Below, in pieces: positions 53,646 through 62,798 of a stretch of DNA of 64,000 nt. Both the position numbers and the translations under genes were made by a program. This DNA comes from Caldicellulosiruptor bescii DSM 6725. Lineage in GTDB: Bacteria > Bacillota > Thermoanaerobacteria > Caldicellulosiruptorales > Caldicellulosiruptoraceae. Under the pieces are notes generated by a model. That model did no database searches. It worked only from the letters and a program-made list of their open reading frames with translations, and was not told the origin of the DNA. Each line of letters opens with the position of its first letter. Position 1 is the first letter of the stretch. The stretch spans positions 1,921,501 to 1,985,500 of the forward strand of contig NC_012034.1 in assembly GCF_000022325.1 (NCBI RefSeq), given 5' to 3'.

Positions 53646-54602
53646 TATGTCAGCGGCAAGTGGAAAAACGGAGTACCTATTCTTAAAAAATGTTGTTACA
53701 ATATATTACATCTCTACAATATTCGCTATTGATGCGGAAACACAAAATTCTTGACAAGGTTTCCATTTACAACTAAAGATATAAACAGGTCAGTGTAGAA
53801 GCTATCCACTTGAAACCAAAGCCTTTATGTGGGAAAATAAATCTAAAAATGAAAGTTGTTTCGGTTTGTTGTTGAACATTTTGGAACTCTCCTCATAGTA
53901 GAAGATTTTTTATATAATCATATTTTACTACAACTATGAGGAGTGTGATCAGACTTTTTTGAATTTTTATAAAGCTTGATAACGCTCATCTTGAGCGTTT
54001 CTGCAAAATATTAAAAAACTATAAGGATTGTAAAATAGTTTGCTTTGTTATGTTTAAACTAAACCCACAAACTCAAGAATCTTTTATAAAAAACATGAGA
54101 ATTATTTTGAAAAGTGACAGATAGCAAATAACAAAAACATATCTAAAACTTCCAATGAATTGGGCATTTTAAAAAACTCTGTTATATTAAATATACATGG
54201 TTATTCTGAGGATACGACCAGTAAACTTACTTCTGCCCTTGAAAATCTCACCATTAAAAAAACTAGTAGAACTTTCATGAGACTATAAACGTTTATCATT
54301 CTATCTTTTTTAAATAAATAGTATAAAAATCACCATAAATAGTATAAAATCTATTCTCAAACGAAATGCTGTTTACTGAAAAACAAGAATGTGTAAATCT
54401 AAGTTAAATTTTAGCGCATAATAATTTTTAAACAATTAAAAAAGTAATTTAAGCTTACAAAGAAAAAGCAAGAAAAATATAGTAACAATCGCAAATATTT
54501 GCGGTTAACCTTCTGAATACCACTAACTGCTTCTATTTATGCTTACATTTTCAGGTTTTTTAAGTATTGTCACCGTAATTCTTGCAAATGTAAAAAATAA
54601 AC
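53646..54602. other. Gene-free region with IS-like remnants
   Basis: No convincing ORF. It contains an 11-bp inverted repeat with a 33-base spacer (53889-53899 and 53933-53943, CTCCTCATAGT/ACTATGAGGAG) and a small AACGCTCA/TGAGCGTT hairpin at about 53981-53999. Otherwise AT-rich DNA with scattered stops, probably decayed mobile-element sequence. Confidence 0.5.
53889..53943. repeat. Inverted repeat, possible IS end or bidirectional terminator
   Basis: Arms of 11 perfect bases, partly extendable through AT-rich pairing in the spacer. Confidence 0.5.
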
Positions 54603-54653
54603 GGAAGGAGACCATATGCAAAGTTTTTTAATTAAAAACTCTGGTCTCCTTCC
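54603..54653 (-). terminator. Terminator-like hairpin after the NHL-repeat gene
   Basis: Perfect 12-bp arms GGAAGGAGACCA (54603-54614) and complement (54642-54653), 27-base loop, followed on the minus strand by GTTTATTTTTT. About 100 bases past the NHL gene stop. Same layout (long perfect stem, 27-base loop) as the hairpin at 7754-7814. Confidence 0.7.
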
Positions 54654-54751
54654 TTTAATTCTATTTCCTATTTCAGTTTTCATAGTAAACAAGTCTTCAG
54701 AATATAATTATCTTAATCATTTTTTGAGAGAAATCTATTACTTGAACTTCG

Positions 54752-55675
54752 TTATTTTTTAATTACAATTTTCAATATTCTGCTATTATACGTATCTGCA
54801 AAGATAATATTTCCTTTTAAGTCAAAACACACACCAGTCGGATAATTCAAAATAAATTTGTTTTTCTCATTTTTTCCCCAGGTATAAGCTTTTTTCGTCT
54901 TTATAGAATATAAAATAATTCGATGGTAATCAGTATCCGTGATTGCGATATTCTCGCCACTTTGATCAATTGCAATACCTAATGGGTGATGAAGTTTGAA
55001 ATAATTATTGATTTTGTTATATATAGATACAACATTGCCTTTTTGGTTTATAACAACAATCCTATTGTTTCCACTATCAGCTACATATAGATTTCCAGCT
55101 GAATCAACAGCGATACCGCGAGGAAAATTTAATTTATCTCCATTTGTATTTAATTTTGTTATTTCAGACACAAATTTCCCCTCACTGTTATATTTAACAA
55201 TTTTACTTAGTGAATAATCACTAACGTAAATATAACCTTTGAGATCTACAGCAATTCCCATAGGTGCCTGTAATTTACCTTGCTTTGCTTTAACCTTTTC
55301 CCATGAAGCAATCCACTTTCCATCTGGGGATAACTTAACTAATCTTGAATTTCCTGTATCCGCTACATATATATTGCCATTCTTGTCGCATGTAACTGCT
55401 GCAGGGTATGAAAACTGATTCTTTTGATTACCCTTCATACCAATTGAAAAAACTTTCTTACCAGTATGATCAAATTTAACTATCCTACAATTGTCTGTAT
55501 CAGCTACAATTATAAACCCTTTTGAATCAACTGCCACGCTATTTGGCAAACGCAAAATCTCACTTTTGTCCTTGGTTGGTATAATTTGGAGTACACTTGC
55601 AAACACAACAACTGACATTAGCAAAACAGATATACATACAAATAAAGTCAGAGAAGCAAAAATAAGTTTTTTCAT
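54752..55675 (-). CDS. Secreted NHL-repeat beta-propeller protein
   Basis: 307 aa. Signal peptide about 1-27 (KKLIFASLTLFVCISVLLMSVVVFA), then six NHL repeats filling the rest, for example LPNSVAVDSKGFIIVADTDN, YPAAVTCDKNGNIYVADTGN, APMGIAVDLKGYIYVSDYSL and FPRGIAVDSAGNLYVADSGN. A single six-bladed propeller without a further domain is predicted, outside the cell. NHL propellers bind proteins or glycans; no catalytic motif is visible. GGAGG precedes the ATG. It stands alone between celA and the tapirins, with a terminator-like hairpin of its own. A role in surface attachment is possible from context only. Confidence 0.85.
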   Translation of the reverse strand: MKKLIFASLTLFVCISVLLMSVVVFASVLQIIPTKDKSEILRLPNSVAVDSKGFIIVADTDNCRIVKFDHTGKKVFSIGMKGNQKNQFSYPAAVTCDKNGNIYVADTGNSRLVKLSPDGKWIASWEKVKAKQGKLQAPMGIAVDLKGYIYVSDYSLSKIVKYNSEGKFVSEITKLNTNGDKLNFPRGIAVDSAGNLYVADSGNNRIVVINQKGNVVSIYNKINNYFKLHHPLGIAIDQSGENIAITDTDYHRIILYSIKTKKAYTWGKNEKNKFILNYPTGVCFDLKGNIIFADTYNSRILKIVIKK

Positions 55676-56927
55676 GTTATATATACCTCCTCTCTCACAT
55701 ATAATATAATTTAGCCACTTGCAAAAACACTCAAAATGAGCGTTTCCACACTCTTTAAAGATTTTTTAAAAAAATCCCCCCTTCTCCTTATAGGCAGTTA
55801 AAATGTAAACTCTTCACAAGAATGTTTATAATTAAACAAAAATCAAACCAAAAAACTCTCTTACAAAAAACTTTGCAAGGTCTTTAAAAATATTAATTTA
55901 GTAGTTCTCCTTCCTTAATTTGTTACATAAGTAATTTTCTAACATTCTTAACTTAATTCTATAATCTTTTTCGAAACTTTCTACACATGCTCTGCTCATC
56001 GTTAAGAATTCTCATAAGAACCTATCCTTTGCATTTCCTTTGCATAATAAGTACTATACTTAGTTTATTTTAGCCATATTTTGTAATTTTCGCATGATGT
56101 ATTTTAATAACAGTTATTCACATTTTATGAATGACTTAATCTCGAACAGCTGCATAAGCAAAGCTTATAAGTCAAAATATTATTTACTTTCGCAGTTATC
56201 AAATAAGGGGAAATAGGTGAACTTTAATGTTTCAAAAATAAAGTTTATATGGCAAAATTCGGATATAGTTTGAATTCAGTACCAATTAAAGTTTTTCAAT
56301 TCACTGAAACTTCAATGAGTAAAGATAATAATCAACTTTCTTGTATTACTATCTTCTTACAAGCAAACTATAGAATCAATAATTATTCCAAAAAAATTTC
56401 CAACTAACAACCCAATAGTCAAATCCTTGTCTGAATAGCTCAATATTTCATTACTTTTTAGTTTAGATTATTTAAACAAAATTTTCAAAACTTTTTTTTC
56501 ACATTGTGTTATATGACTAACTATATGTACTTTACTAAATTCTATTAAAATTTTGCTATAGTATCATGAGACTCAAGATAAAGGACATACTTAGTTGTTA
56601 CAAACAAAATTAAGTATGCAAAAAAATACTGTGTTCATAACTTATAATAATTATACCACAAAGATATAAAATTTAAACACTAAAATGAAATAAAAAGTGG
56701 TATTATAAAAAGTTGTATTAATCAGGTAGGGGGCAAGTGTAATTTTATATGAAGTAATACAAGTGGAAAATCCTTAGTTAATAACTAATTTAAATACGCT
56801 CGAAATGTATCTTAACAAAGACGGGAATATCAGGTAAATAAACTAAAACAACCTGTATTGGATACAGTAAATTTTTGATTTTAGATAATCCTAAAAAAAA
56901 GATATATTTTTTATTAATTCTTTTGTA
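55676..56927. other. 1.25-kb gene-free region between the NHL and tapirin genes
   Basis: Very AT-rich, stops in all frames, no ORF, RNA or repeat that I could recognise. The NHL-gene end holds its leader and a TATATT-like -10. No clear terminator for the tapirin gene was found at the other end. Confidence 0.5.
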
Positions 56928-58877
56928 TTATTTAACAACAATACTTCTTCTTACTACCCTATACAAAGTACCGCTTTGAATTGTATCCCTTCGGCTGGAA
57001 ATTGTTACAGGCGGAACATATCCAGTACTATTTGTTACCTGATTCTGAATGAGTGAACTCGGTGAGCCATATATTAATATAACACCATCAAATGGACTCC
57101 CGCCCGAACTATTTATATTAAGAGTATTGCCTAACGCAATCAATTGACCATTTAATATTCTCGTTCCCACTGAAATAGTAATGTTGTTTCTTGCAAAAAC
57201 ATGCAATTGGAGTGGACTTGGAACTGGTGAAACGCCCATGCTTGCTAACCTGTTTCGAACCTCAACTTCAATTTCACCAGCATCACAATTTTCTCCAATA
57301 ACTACAACCTGCGGAGGTGACTTTGAAATATCTGCAGCACTGTCAATTGATGCTGGTGGAACTGAGTCATGGGGTGTTATCGATGGTATACTTGTACTAT
57401 TAGGAAAATTAAAATTTCTTATATCACTTATTATTTGAGGTAAAGGTGGATATGGAATAGAAGGTGCTACATTTATAATTCCACCTGAATTAACAATCCG
57501 ACTGTAGTCAGGCGGCATCCTCGTCACAATGGTTGCGCCATTTTCTATTACCAACGTAGTTGGATTGTTCAAAAACTGAATCGAATCGCAATATACTACC
57601 GCACCAGATTTTATTGTAACTGTCCCCTGATCCTGTATTCTTAACGCACCCCTGATTACTCCTATTTTCTTTATTACAACATCTACCGCATTTGCTATAC
57701 TACCTTTAACTATGACATCCCCATCGCAGTATAACTCATCGAACTCATATCTACCTCTACCATATAATTCCGCATTTCCCCCCACGTACGTTATACCCAT
57801 CTGCAAGCTAATATTTCTATCTCCAACACCTGTTCTTCTCAAATTTGATCTAATATAAGTTACATTGTTAACTTTTACATTGTCTTCGCGAACTTGTGGA
57901 TTACCGTTCACACCCAGTGATAACTCACCCATTACCACTATATTATTAATGTCAGTTTGCAGACCACCATGTGATTGTAAATCACCACCTGTATGCACAT
58001 TCCCACCTATTATGGTAAAGTTGACATTTGCCACAAAGTTCCCATTAGTATATAGTGCATAGTCGAATAAGTTAAATATTGAAGACGCAAGAGTTGTAGT
58101 TCCGATCGATATAACACTTTCCAGACTATTAGGGCTACTTGAAAGTATTTTAAAGTCTAATCGCAATGTTCTTTTTACTTCTTTATCTGACGAAGTTACA
58201 GCTCTTGTTTTAGAAACATCAATGTAAATGGTATAACCGTCAGGTAGAGAACTTCCTGTCGCACCTGACCATGCATTAACTGTAATACCATCAAATTTAT
58301 ATCCAGTCAAACCCTCATAATGGGGTTTTATCCATAACTGCACCAAGTCAGATATCTTCTTAAACTCCATCAACGGTAAAGATTCTACCTTTACAGAAGC
58401 ATCACTGCCCACATCATTCATAAACCGACTTACCTCATCCTTTATTATCGCTTCCATACCTTTATACACCTTGTCCTTTGCTACATCTTGAGTTATCCTC
58501 CCGTGTCGCAAATCATCTAATATCTTCCCCGGTTCGTAACTCTCGTCCCCCAATAACAATCTTACTCTACCAGGACTTGTATTTTCCAGTGTCCCATCCG
58601 CTTTGTAATAATAATCATATGCTATATCCTTTGCAGCCTCCAATAATTGATTAAAATAATATAAAAACTCCTCTGCCGCACTTTCAGCTCCATAACCTGT
58701 TGCAGATTTCTGATATATAGATGTGCTCTGGTTCAGCGATGCTAACACAGCCGACATCGTCCCCAGTAATACCGTGCTCAAAATGGCAATTATTATTATT
58801 ACAACAATTAAGGTGCTTCCTCTTATATTAGTTTTTAGTATTTTTGGATTAAAAATAATTCTATTTATTTTAATCAT
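56928..58877 (-). CDS. Tapirin-type cellulose-binding adhesin 1 (riboswitch-controlled)
   Basis: About 649 aa. The start is preferred at 58877 (MIKINRI), 6 bases after AAGGGAG; an ATG at 58910 has a weaker site. After a short basic leader the sequence has a pilin/PilX-like membrane segment (G, then STLIVVIIIIAILSTVLLG), a helical region (ATGYGAESAAEEFLYYFNQL), and a beta-rich part to about residue 240. A right-handed beta-helix-like C-terminal half follows (NFTIIGGNVHTGGDLQSHGG, DELYCDGDVIVKGSI, GALRIQDQGTVTIKSGAVVY). This architecture and the position between celA and type IV pilus genes match tapirins, Caldicellulosiruptor surface proteins that bind cellulose. The c-di-GMP riboswitch and its terminator end 78 bases upstream of this start. 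Confidence 0.85.
   Translation of the reverse strand: MIKINRIIFNPKILKTNIRGSTLIVVIIIIAILSTVLLGTMSAVLASLNQSTSIYQKSATGYGAESAAEEFLYYFNQLLEAAKDIAYDYYYKADGTLENTSPGRVRLLLGDESYEPGKILDDLRHGRITQDVAKDKVYKGMEAIIKDEVSRFMNDVGSDASVKVESLPLMEFKKISDLVQLWIKPHYEGLTGYKFDGITVNAWSGATGSSLPDGYTIYIDVSKTRAVTSSDKEVKRTLRLDFKILSSSPNSLESVISIGTTTLASSIFNLFDYALYTNGNFVANVNFTIIGGNVHTGGDLQSHGGLQTDINNIVVMGELSLGVNGNPQVREDNVKVNNVTYIRSNLRRTGVGDRNISLQMGITYVGGNAELYGRGRYEFDELYCDGDVIVKGSIANAVDVVIKKIGVIRGALRIQDQGTVTIKSGAVVYCDSIQFLNNPTTLVIENGATIVTRMPPDYSRIVNSGGIINVAPSIPYPPLPQIISDIRNFNFPNSTSIPSITPHDSVPPASIDSAADISKSPPQVVVIGENCDAGEIEVEVRNRLASMGVSPVPSPLQLHVFARNNITISVGTRILNGQLIALGNTLNINSSGGSPFDGVILIYGSPSSLIQNQVTNSTGYVPPVTISSRRDTIQSGTLYRVVRRSIVVK
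58143..58808 (-). repeat. 666-bp tapirin N-terminal duplication, copy 1
   Basis: Apparently identical to 60505-61170 (offset 2362). It covers the membrane segment and the following 200 or so residues. The flanks, including the first codons and the whole C-terminal half, are unrelated at DNA level. Confidence 0.9.
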
Positions 58878-58954
58878 ACTATTCACTCCCTTTGTGCTTT
58901 TATTTTTCATTAATAACTCATTAACCCTTTAAAACCCCAAATAACAATGGATAT

Positions 58955-58984
58955 AAAAAAGGCATCTGACGGTTGCCAGATGCC
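58955..58984 (-). terminator. Intrinsic terminator of the tapirin riboswitch
   Basis: On the minus strand GGCATCTG (complement of 58977-58984), an 8-base loop and CAGATGCC, followed by six T. It starts 34 bases after the aptamer P1 stem and ends 45 bases before the first possible start codon. Confidence 0.9.
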
Positions 58985-59018
58985 ATTAGCCAAGGATTAT
59001 ATTCACAAATAATCACTC

Positions 59019-59121
59019 GGCATATCTTCGGCAGCCTGGCAACCATAGGAAGTTTTACTTCCGACAGGCCCATGGCTTTGCGCCCCTGCCTTTCGACAGG
59101 TTTGCCCTTTCGATATATGCC
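59019..59121 (-). ncRNA. Cyclic-di-GMP-I (GEMM) riboswitch upstream of tapirin 1
   Basis: Same aptamer core as at 53055-53154 with one visible base change in the apical loop: AAAGGGCAAACC, GTCGAAAGGC, GGGGCGCAAAGCC, ATGGGCCT, GGTTGCCAGGCTGCCG. The P1 stem differs (GGCATAT with ATATGCC), showing the core is conserved while P1 and the platform are not. The terminator and the tapirin gene follow directly. I found no convincing sigma-A promoter in the 190 bases between the upstream tapirin stop and the aptamer, so it may also act on read-through from the pilus/tapirin 2 operon. Confidence 0.94.
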
Positions 59122-59307
59122 ACAGCTTTTTTATTAATTTCACTTTCTTAGACTTTATTAACTCACAAAACTTGATGTTTTTCAGACATATTATTAAACT
59201 TTCGTATTATGGTGATAACTAATTTATATTAAAGCTGTTAATTGCTTCCACATCCATCTTTTTAAGTATTTTTATTGATATAAACAAATTTATTATTTTC
59301 ATACCTA

Positions 59308-61236
59308 CTACCTTGTAACCATGTTTCGTCTTAAAATGTCATATAAAGTTTTCCTTTCAATAGCATCATTTTGTGTGAATATTGCTTGAGATGGTTGAAT
59401 ACCTGTATTACTCTCAATGTCTTGCTGAATGGGTGGACTTGGCATTTGATACTTCAACGTGAGTCCTGCATATGGATTTCCCATAGTGTTAATGTTAAAA
59501 GTACTACCAAGAGAAATAATTGAACCATTCATAATGGTTAAGCCACCACCCACAAATGTAATGTTTCCTCTTGAAATTAAATGCAACTGGAGTGTTGAGA
59601 AATCAACAATTGGTAATCCCAATCTGGCTGATATCTCTATTCTTGCTTCATTATCATTAATATAGGATTCACCATATATTACTATCTGCGGAGGCGTCTG
59701 AGATGTATCTGCAGTACTGCCAAGTTGGTTACTACCTACACTATCAGCTGGCAATGGTGTTGTTAGCAAACCACTTGTATAATCCCGATTTCTTATCTCA
59801 TCTATCTCAGCTGGCGTAGGTGGATATGAAAAAGAAGAAGAATACAAAATTGTCCCACCATTATTTTGTATTGATATTATCGTGGAGGCATCGGGAGTTG
59901 TTGCTATATATAATTTTGCTCCATTTTCAAGAATCAAGCGGGAACCATTGCGTACTACCAATGAATTACAGTAAAGTACACTGTTATTTTGCAAGGTAAC
60001 TGTTGCCCCATCAGTAATCTCAAGTCTTCCTGTTATACTTGCTAATCCAGAAATTACCATATTCACTCCAGACCCAGCTAAAACGACATTATTATCTGTA
60101 AACAATTGATTAAATTCATAATTTCCTGCACCATATAATTGTATATCCTGAACAACATAAATTATTCTTGCTCGAATATTTGTCAAACGCGGATATGTTC
60201 TGTTTGTTTTTAAGTTTTTTTCTACATAAATTATGTTTCTCACATTTATATTATTGTCTCTACATCGCGAGTCACTATCTTGGTTTATCACCATCTCACC
60301 TTTTGATATCAAATTATCAATATTAAACGCCGCACCACCGTCTATCGTTAGGTCACCACCTGAATACACACTTCCATTTTCGACAGTAAGGTTTTTGTTA
60401 GTATTAAGAGCACCCTTTGAAAATATTGCGTAATCAAGCGGTGATGAAGGAACTGTAGTTGGTGAAGGATTCAAGATTATGTTTTGTGAACTTCCACTGT
60501 TACCAAGTATTTTAAAGTCTAATCGCAATGTTCTTTTTACTTCTTTATCTGACGAAGTTACAGCTCTTGTTTTAGAAACATCAATGTAAATGGTATAACC
60601 GTCAGGTAGAGAACTTCCTGTCGCACCTGACCATGCATTAACTGTAATACCATCAAATTTATATCCAGTCAAACCCTCATAATGGGGTTTTATCCATAAC
60701 TGCACCAAGTCAGATATCTTCTTAAACTCCATCAACGGTAAAGATTCTACCTTTACAGAAGCATCACTGCCCACATCATTCATAAACCGACTTACCTCAT
60801 CCTTTATTATCGCTTCCATACCTTTATACACCTTGTCCTTTGCTACATCTTGAGTTATCCTCCCGTGTCGCAAATCATCTAATATCTTCCCCGGTTCGTA
60901 ACTCTCGTCCCCCAATAACAATCTTACTCTACCAGGACTTGTATTTTCCAGTGTCCCATCCGCTTTGTAATAATAATCATATGCTATATCCTTTGCAGCC
61001 TCCAATAATTGATTAAAATAATATAAAAACTCCTCTGCCGCACTTTCAGCTCCATAACCTGTTGCAGATTTCTGATATATAGATGTGCTCTGGTTCAGCG
61101 ATGCTAACACAGCCGACATCGTCCCCAGTAATACCGTGCTCAAAATGGCAATTATTATTATTACAACAATCAAAACAGACCCGTTAACCTTTTTAACAAA
61201 TAATCTTTCCTTTAACCCGATAAATTTTTGTGGCAT
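59308..61236 (-). CDS. Tapirin-type cellulose-binding adhesin 2
   Basis: 642 aa. After 19 unique residues comes the same membrane segment and helical/beta region as in tapirin 1 (about 20-235). The C-terminal half is a different beta-helix-like domain (LTVENGSVYSGGDLTIDGGA, TGRLEITDGATVTLQNNSVL, GSRLILENGAKLYI). Both proteins share a Pro-rich segment and QPPQIV/TPPQIVIYGE-type motifs, so the halves are distant homologues. The start lies 6 bases after the stop of the prepilin-like gene, within GGGGGTAAAAGGAGATG, so it belongs to the pilus operon. Expected on the cell surface, possibly with the pili, binding cellulose. Confidence 0.85.
   Translation of the reverse strand: MPQKFIGLKERLFVKKVNGSVLIVVIIIIAILSTVLLGTMSAVLASLNQSTSIYQKSATGYGAESAAEEFLYYFNQLLEAAKDIAYDYYYKADGTLENTSPGRVRLLLGDESYEPGKILDDLRHGRITQDVAKDKVYKGMEAIIKDEVSRFMNDVGSDASVKVESLPLMEFKKISDLVQLWIKPHYEGLTGYKFDGITVNAWSGATGSSLPDGYTIYIDVSKTRAVTSSDKEVKRTLRLDFKILGNSGSSQNIILNPSPTTVPSSPLDYAIFSKGALNTNKNLTVENGSVYSGGDLTIDGGAAFNIDNLISKGEMVINQDSDSRCRDNNINVRNIIYVEKNLKTNRTYPRLTNIRARIIYVVQDIQLYGAGNYEFNQLFTDNNVVLAGSGVNMVISGLASITGRLEITDGATVTLQNNSVLYCNSLVVRNGSRLILENGAKLYIATTPDASTIISIQNNGGTILYSSSFSYPPTPAEIDEIRNRDYTSGLLTTPLPADSVGSNQLGSTADTSQTPPQIVIYGESYINDNEARIEISARLGLPIVDFSTLQLHLISRGNITFVGGGLTIMNGSIISLGSTFNINTMGNPYAGLTLKYQMPSPPIQQDIESNTGIQPSQAIFTQNDAIERKTLYDILRRNMVTR
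60505..61170 (-). repeat. 666-bp tapirin N-terminal duplication, copy 2
   Basis: Counterpart of 58143-58808; no difference found on comparison by eye. Confidence 0.9.
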
Positions 61237-61242
61237 CTCCTT

Positions 61243-62091
61243 TTACCCCCTCACCATAAATTTATAATCTCTCACTTTTCTATTCCTTTTTTCGTCCCAA
61301 ATCTCCATTGTTACTTCAAAAAGCTGATGGTAAAACTTTGAATCATTGTACGAAATAAATCTTACAGTGGTCCTCTGCGTTGTAAAATTAATAGCAGAAC
61401 TTGCTGTCGGACTTGGTAGAGGAGATGCCGCAGAACTTACTGAAAAGCTCTTAGACCATACCTCTAAACTTTGAGCGGTATAATTTGATGTAAGAACACC
61501 TCCACTCATCTCAAATACGCCATTAATATTACAATTAACCGCAGATGAGTTGTCAATAAAATATATCTTAAAATTGGGTCTTTCAATTATTAATGGTATA
61601 TTATTGAATTTGTACTCTGCCCGGTTCACTCCGCTTGTTTCTTTATAAACTTCTATATTCACTATCCCGCTTAAACCTGATGGAAGAGAAAACCTATAGT
61701 CATATCTTACTCCACCATATGTTGCATCATAAACTTTTTGATATACTGATACTGTATTTGAAGAGTCAGCTGTAAGAATTAAGTCGAAATCACTTTCTAA
61801 CCTTTTAACTGTATACTTTACTCTATATCTATCATTGCCATATTGCAGTTCATTGCCACTATAATCTGGCAAAAAATATACTGTATCTGTAAAATGACTA
61901 ACATCATTTGCCATTTCAGCATACATTTTTTCCATTGCTTTGTTCAAAACCTGAGCAATATCCATATTCTCTTTTGACTTTGAGGTTACCCTTATCGACT
62001 GGTTAAATGCAATTCCAATTGGAACCAATATTATAGCAAATATAGCAACAGCAACTATAGCCTCTATTAACGAAAAACCCTTTAGCTTCAT
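61243..62091 (-). CDS. Type IV prepilin-like protein (minor pilin)
   Basis: 282 aa. The N-terminus MKLKGFSLIEAIVAVAIFAI has a canonical type III prepilin signal: short basic leader, Gly/Phe cleavage site, Glu at +5 and a hydrophobic helix. The rest is a beta-rich globular part of about 240 residues, long for a major pilin, so a minor pilin (PilV/PilW-like) is likely. It is co-transcribed with pilM-pilN-pilO upstream (11 bases after pilO) and tapirin 2 downstream. It probably helps initiate or tip the pilus; a partner role with the tapirins is inferred from the spacing. Confidence 0.88.
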   Translation of the reverse strand: MKLKGFSLIEAIVAVAIFAIILVPIGIAFNQSIRVTSKSKENMDIAQVLNKAMEKMYAEMANDVSHFTDTVYFLPDYSGNELQYGNDRYRVKYTVKRLESDFDLILTADSSNTVSVYQKVYDATYGGVRYDYRFSLPSGLSGIVNIEVYKETSGVNRAEYKFNNIPLIIERPNFKIYFIDNSSAVNCNINGVFEMSGGVLTSNYTAQSLEVWSKSFSVSSAASPLPSPTASSAINFTTQRTTVRFISYNDSKFYHQLFEVTMEIWDEKRNRKVRDYKFMVRG

Positions 62092-62102
62092 GTTAACTCA
62101 CC

Positions 62103-62747
62103 TTATTTAAATAAATTATTTTTTCCACTTGGACTTTTCTTAATTGTCTTATTCAAAACAAACTCACGCGCTGGGCTTTGCGGGTCGTTAAATCCATAAA
62201 ATTTTATCACTGCATTTACCATTAACTTGTTTTCTGCCTTTGTCATGTTCAGAGAATCAATGGTAAATAAAGGCGCAAAATTCGGTTGTTTATCAAGAAT
62301 TGTGTGTATATTTTCATATTCACAATTCCATGTTTGCCGTGATGACAAATAATATGGATAAAACTGGTCACCCATATTTTTTGTATTTCCAAGCTCAATT
62401 TTCTGTGAAGGCTCAAACATATATGAAGAAGTACTAATCTTCACTGTTTCTAATAGTCTTTTTAAATCTACAACACAAAACAAAGCATTCTGATTTGGCG
62501 GAATAATATCTTTTAATTTAGCATACTCCTTTTTTGCATTTTCTATTTCTCCCTTGTGTGCGTTATAATTGTTTATTATCATATTCAACCTTGAAAGCTC
62601 TGCAGTAAGGGTTTCATACTGTGTTTTTAAATTCTCTAATCTTTGAGACAAGTTACTATATACAAATGAATAAAAAACAAATCCAATTATCACTATTAAC
62701 CCAATAATCAGTAAATTTTTTTCTCTACGGCTCAATTTATAACTCAT
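62103..62747 (-). CDS. pilO: Type IV pilus assembly protein PilO-like
   Basis: 214 aa. Short cytoplasmic N-terminus, one transmembrane helix (about 12-30, LLIIGLIVIIGFVFYSFVYS), a coiled coil (about 33-80, RLENLKTQYETLTAELSRLN) and a small alpha/beta domain. This is the PilO architecture: it pairs with PilN to form the inner-membrane alignment complex of the pilus machine. Order pilM-pilN-pilO is conserved here. Sequence identity to characterised PilO is low, so the call rests on architecture and order. Confidence 0.82.
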   Translation of the reverse strand: MSYKLSRREKNLLIIGLIVIIGFVFYSFVYSNLSQRLENLKTQYETLTAELSRLNMIINNYNAHKGEIENAKKEYAKLKDIIPPNQNALFCVVDLKRLLETVKISTSSYMFEPSQKIELGNTKNMGDQFYPYYLSSRQTWNCEYENIHTILDKQPNFAPLFTIDSLNMTKAENKLMVNAVIKFYGFNDPQSPAREFVLNKTIKKSPSGKNNLFK

Positions 62748-62798
62748 TGCTACCTTTCACCACCTTCATTAAATTGATCTTAAAATTCTTAAAACTTC

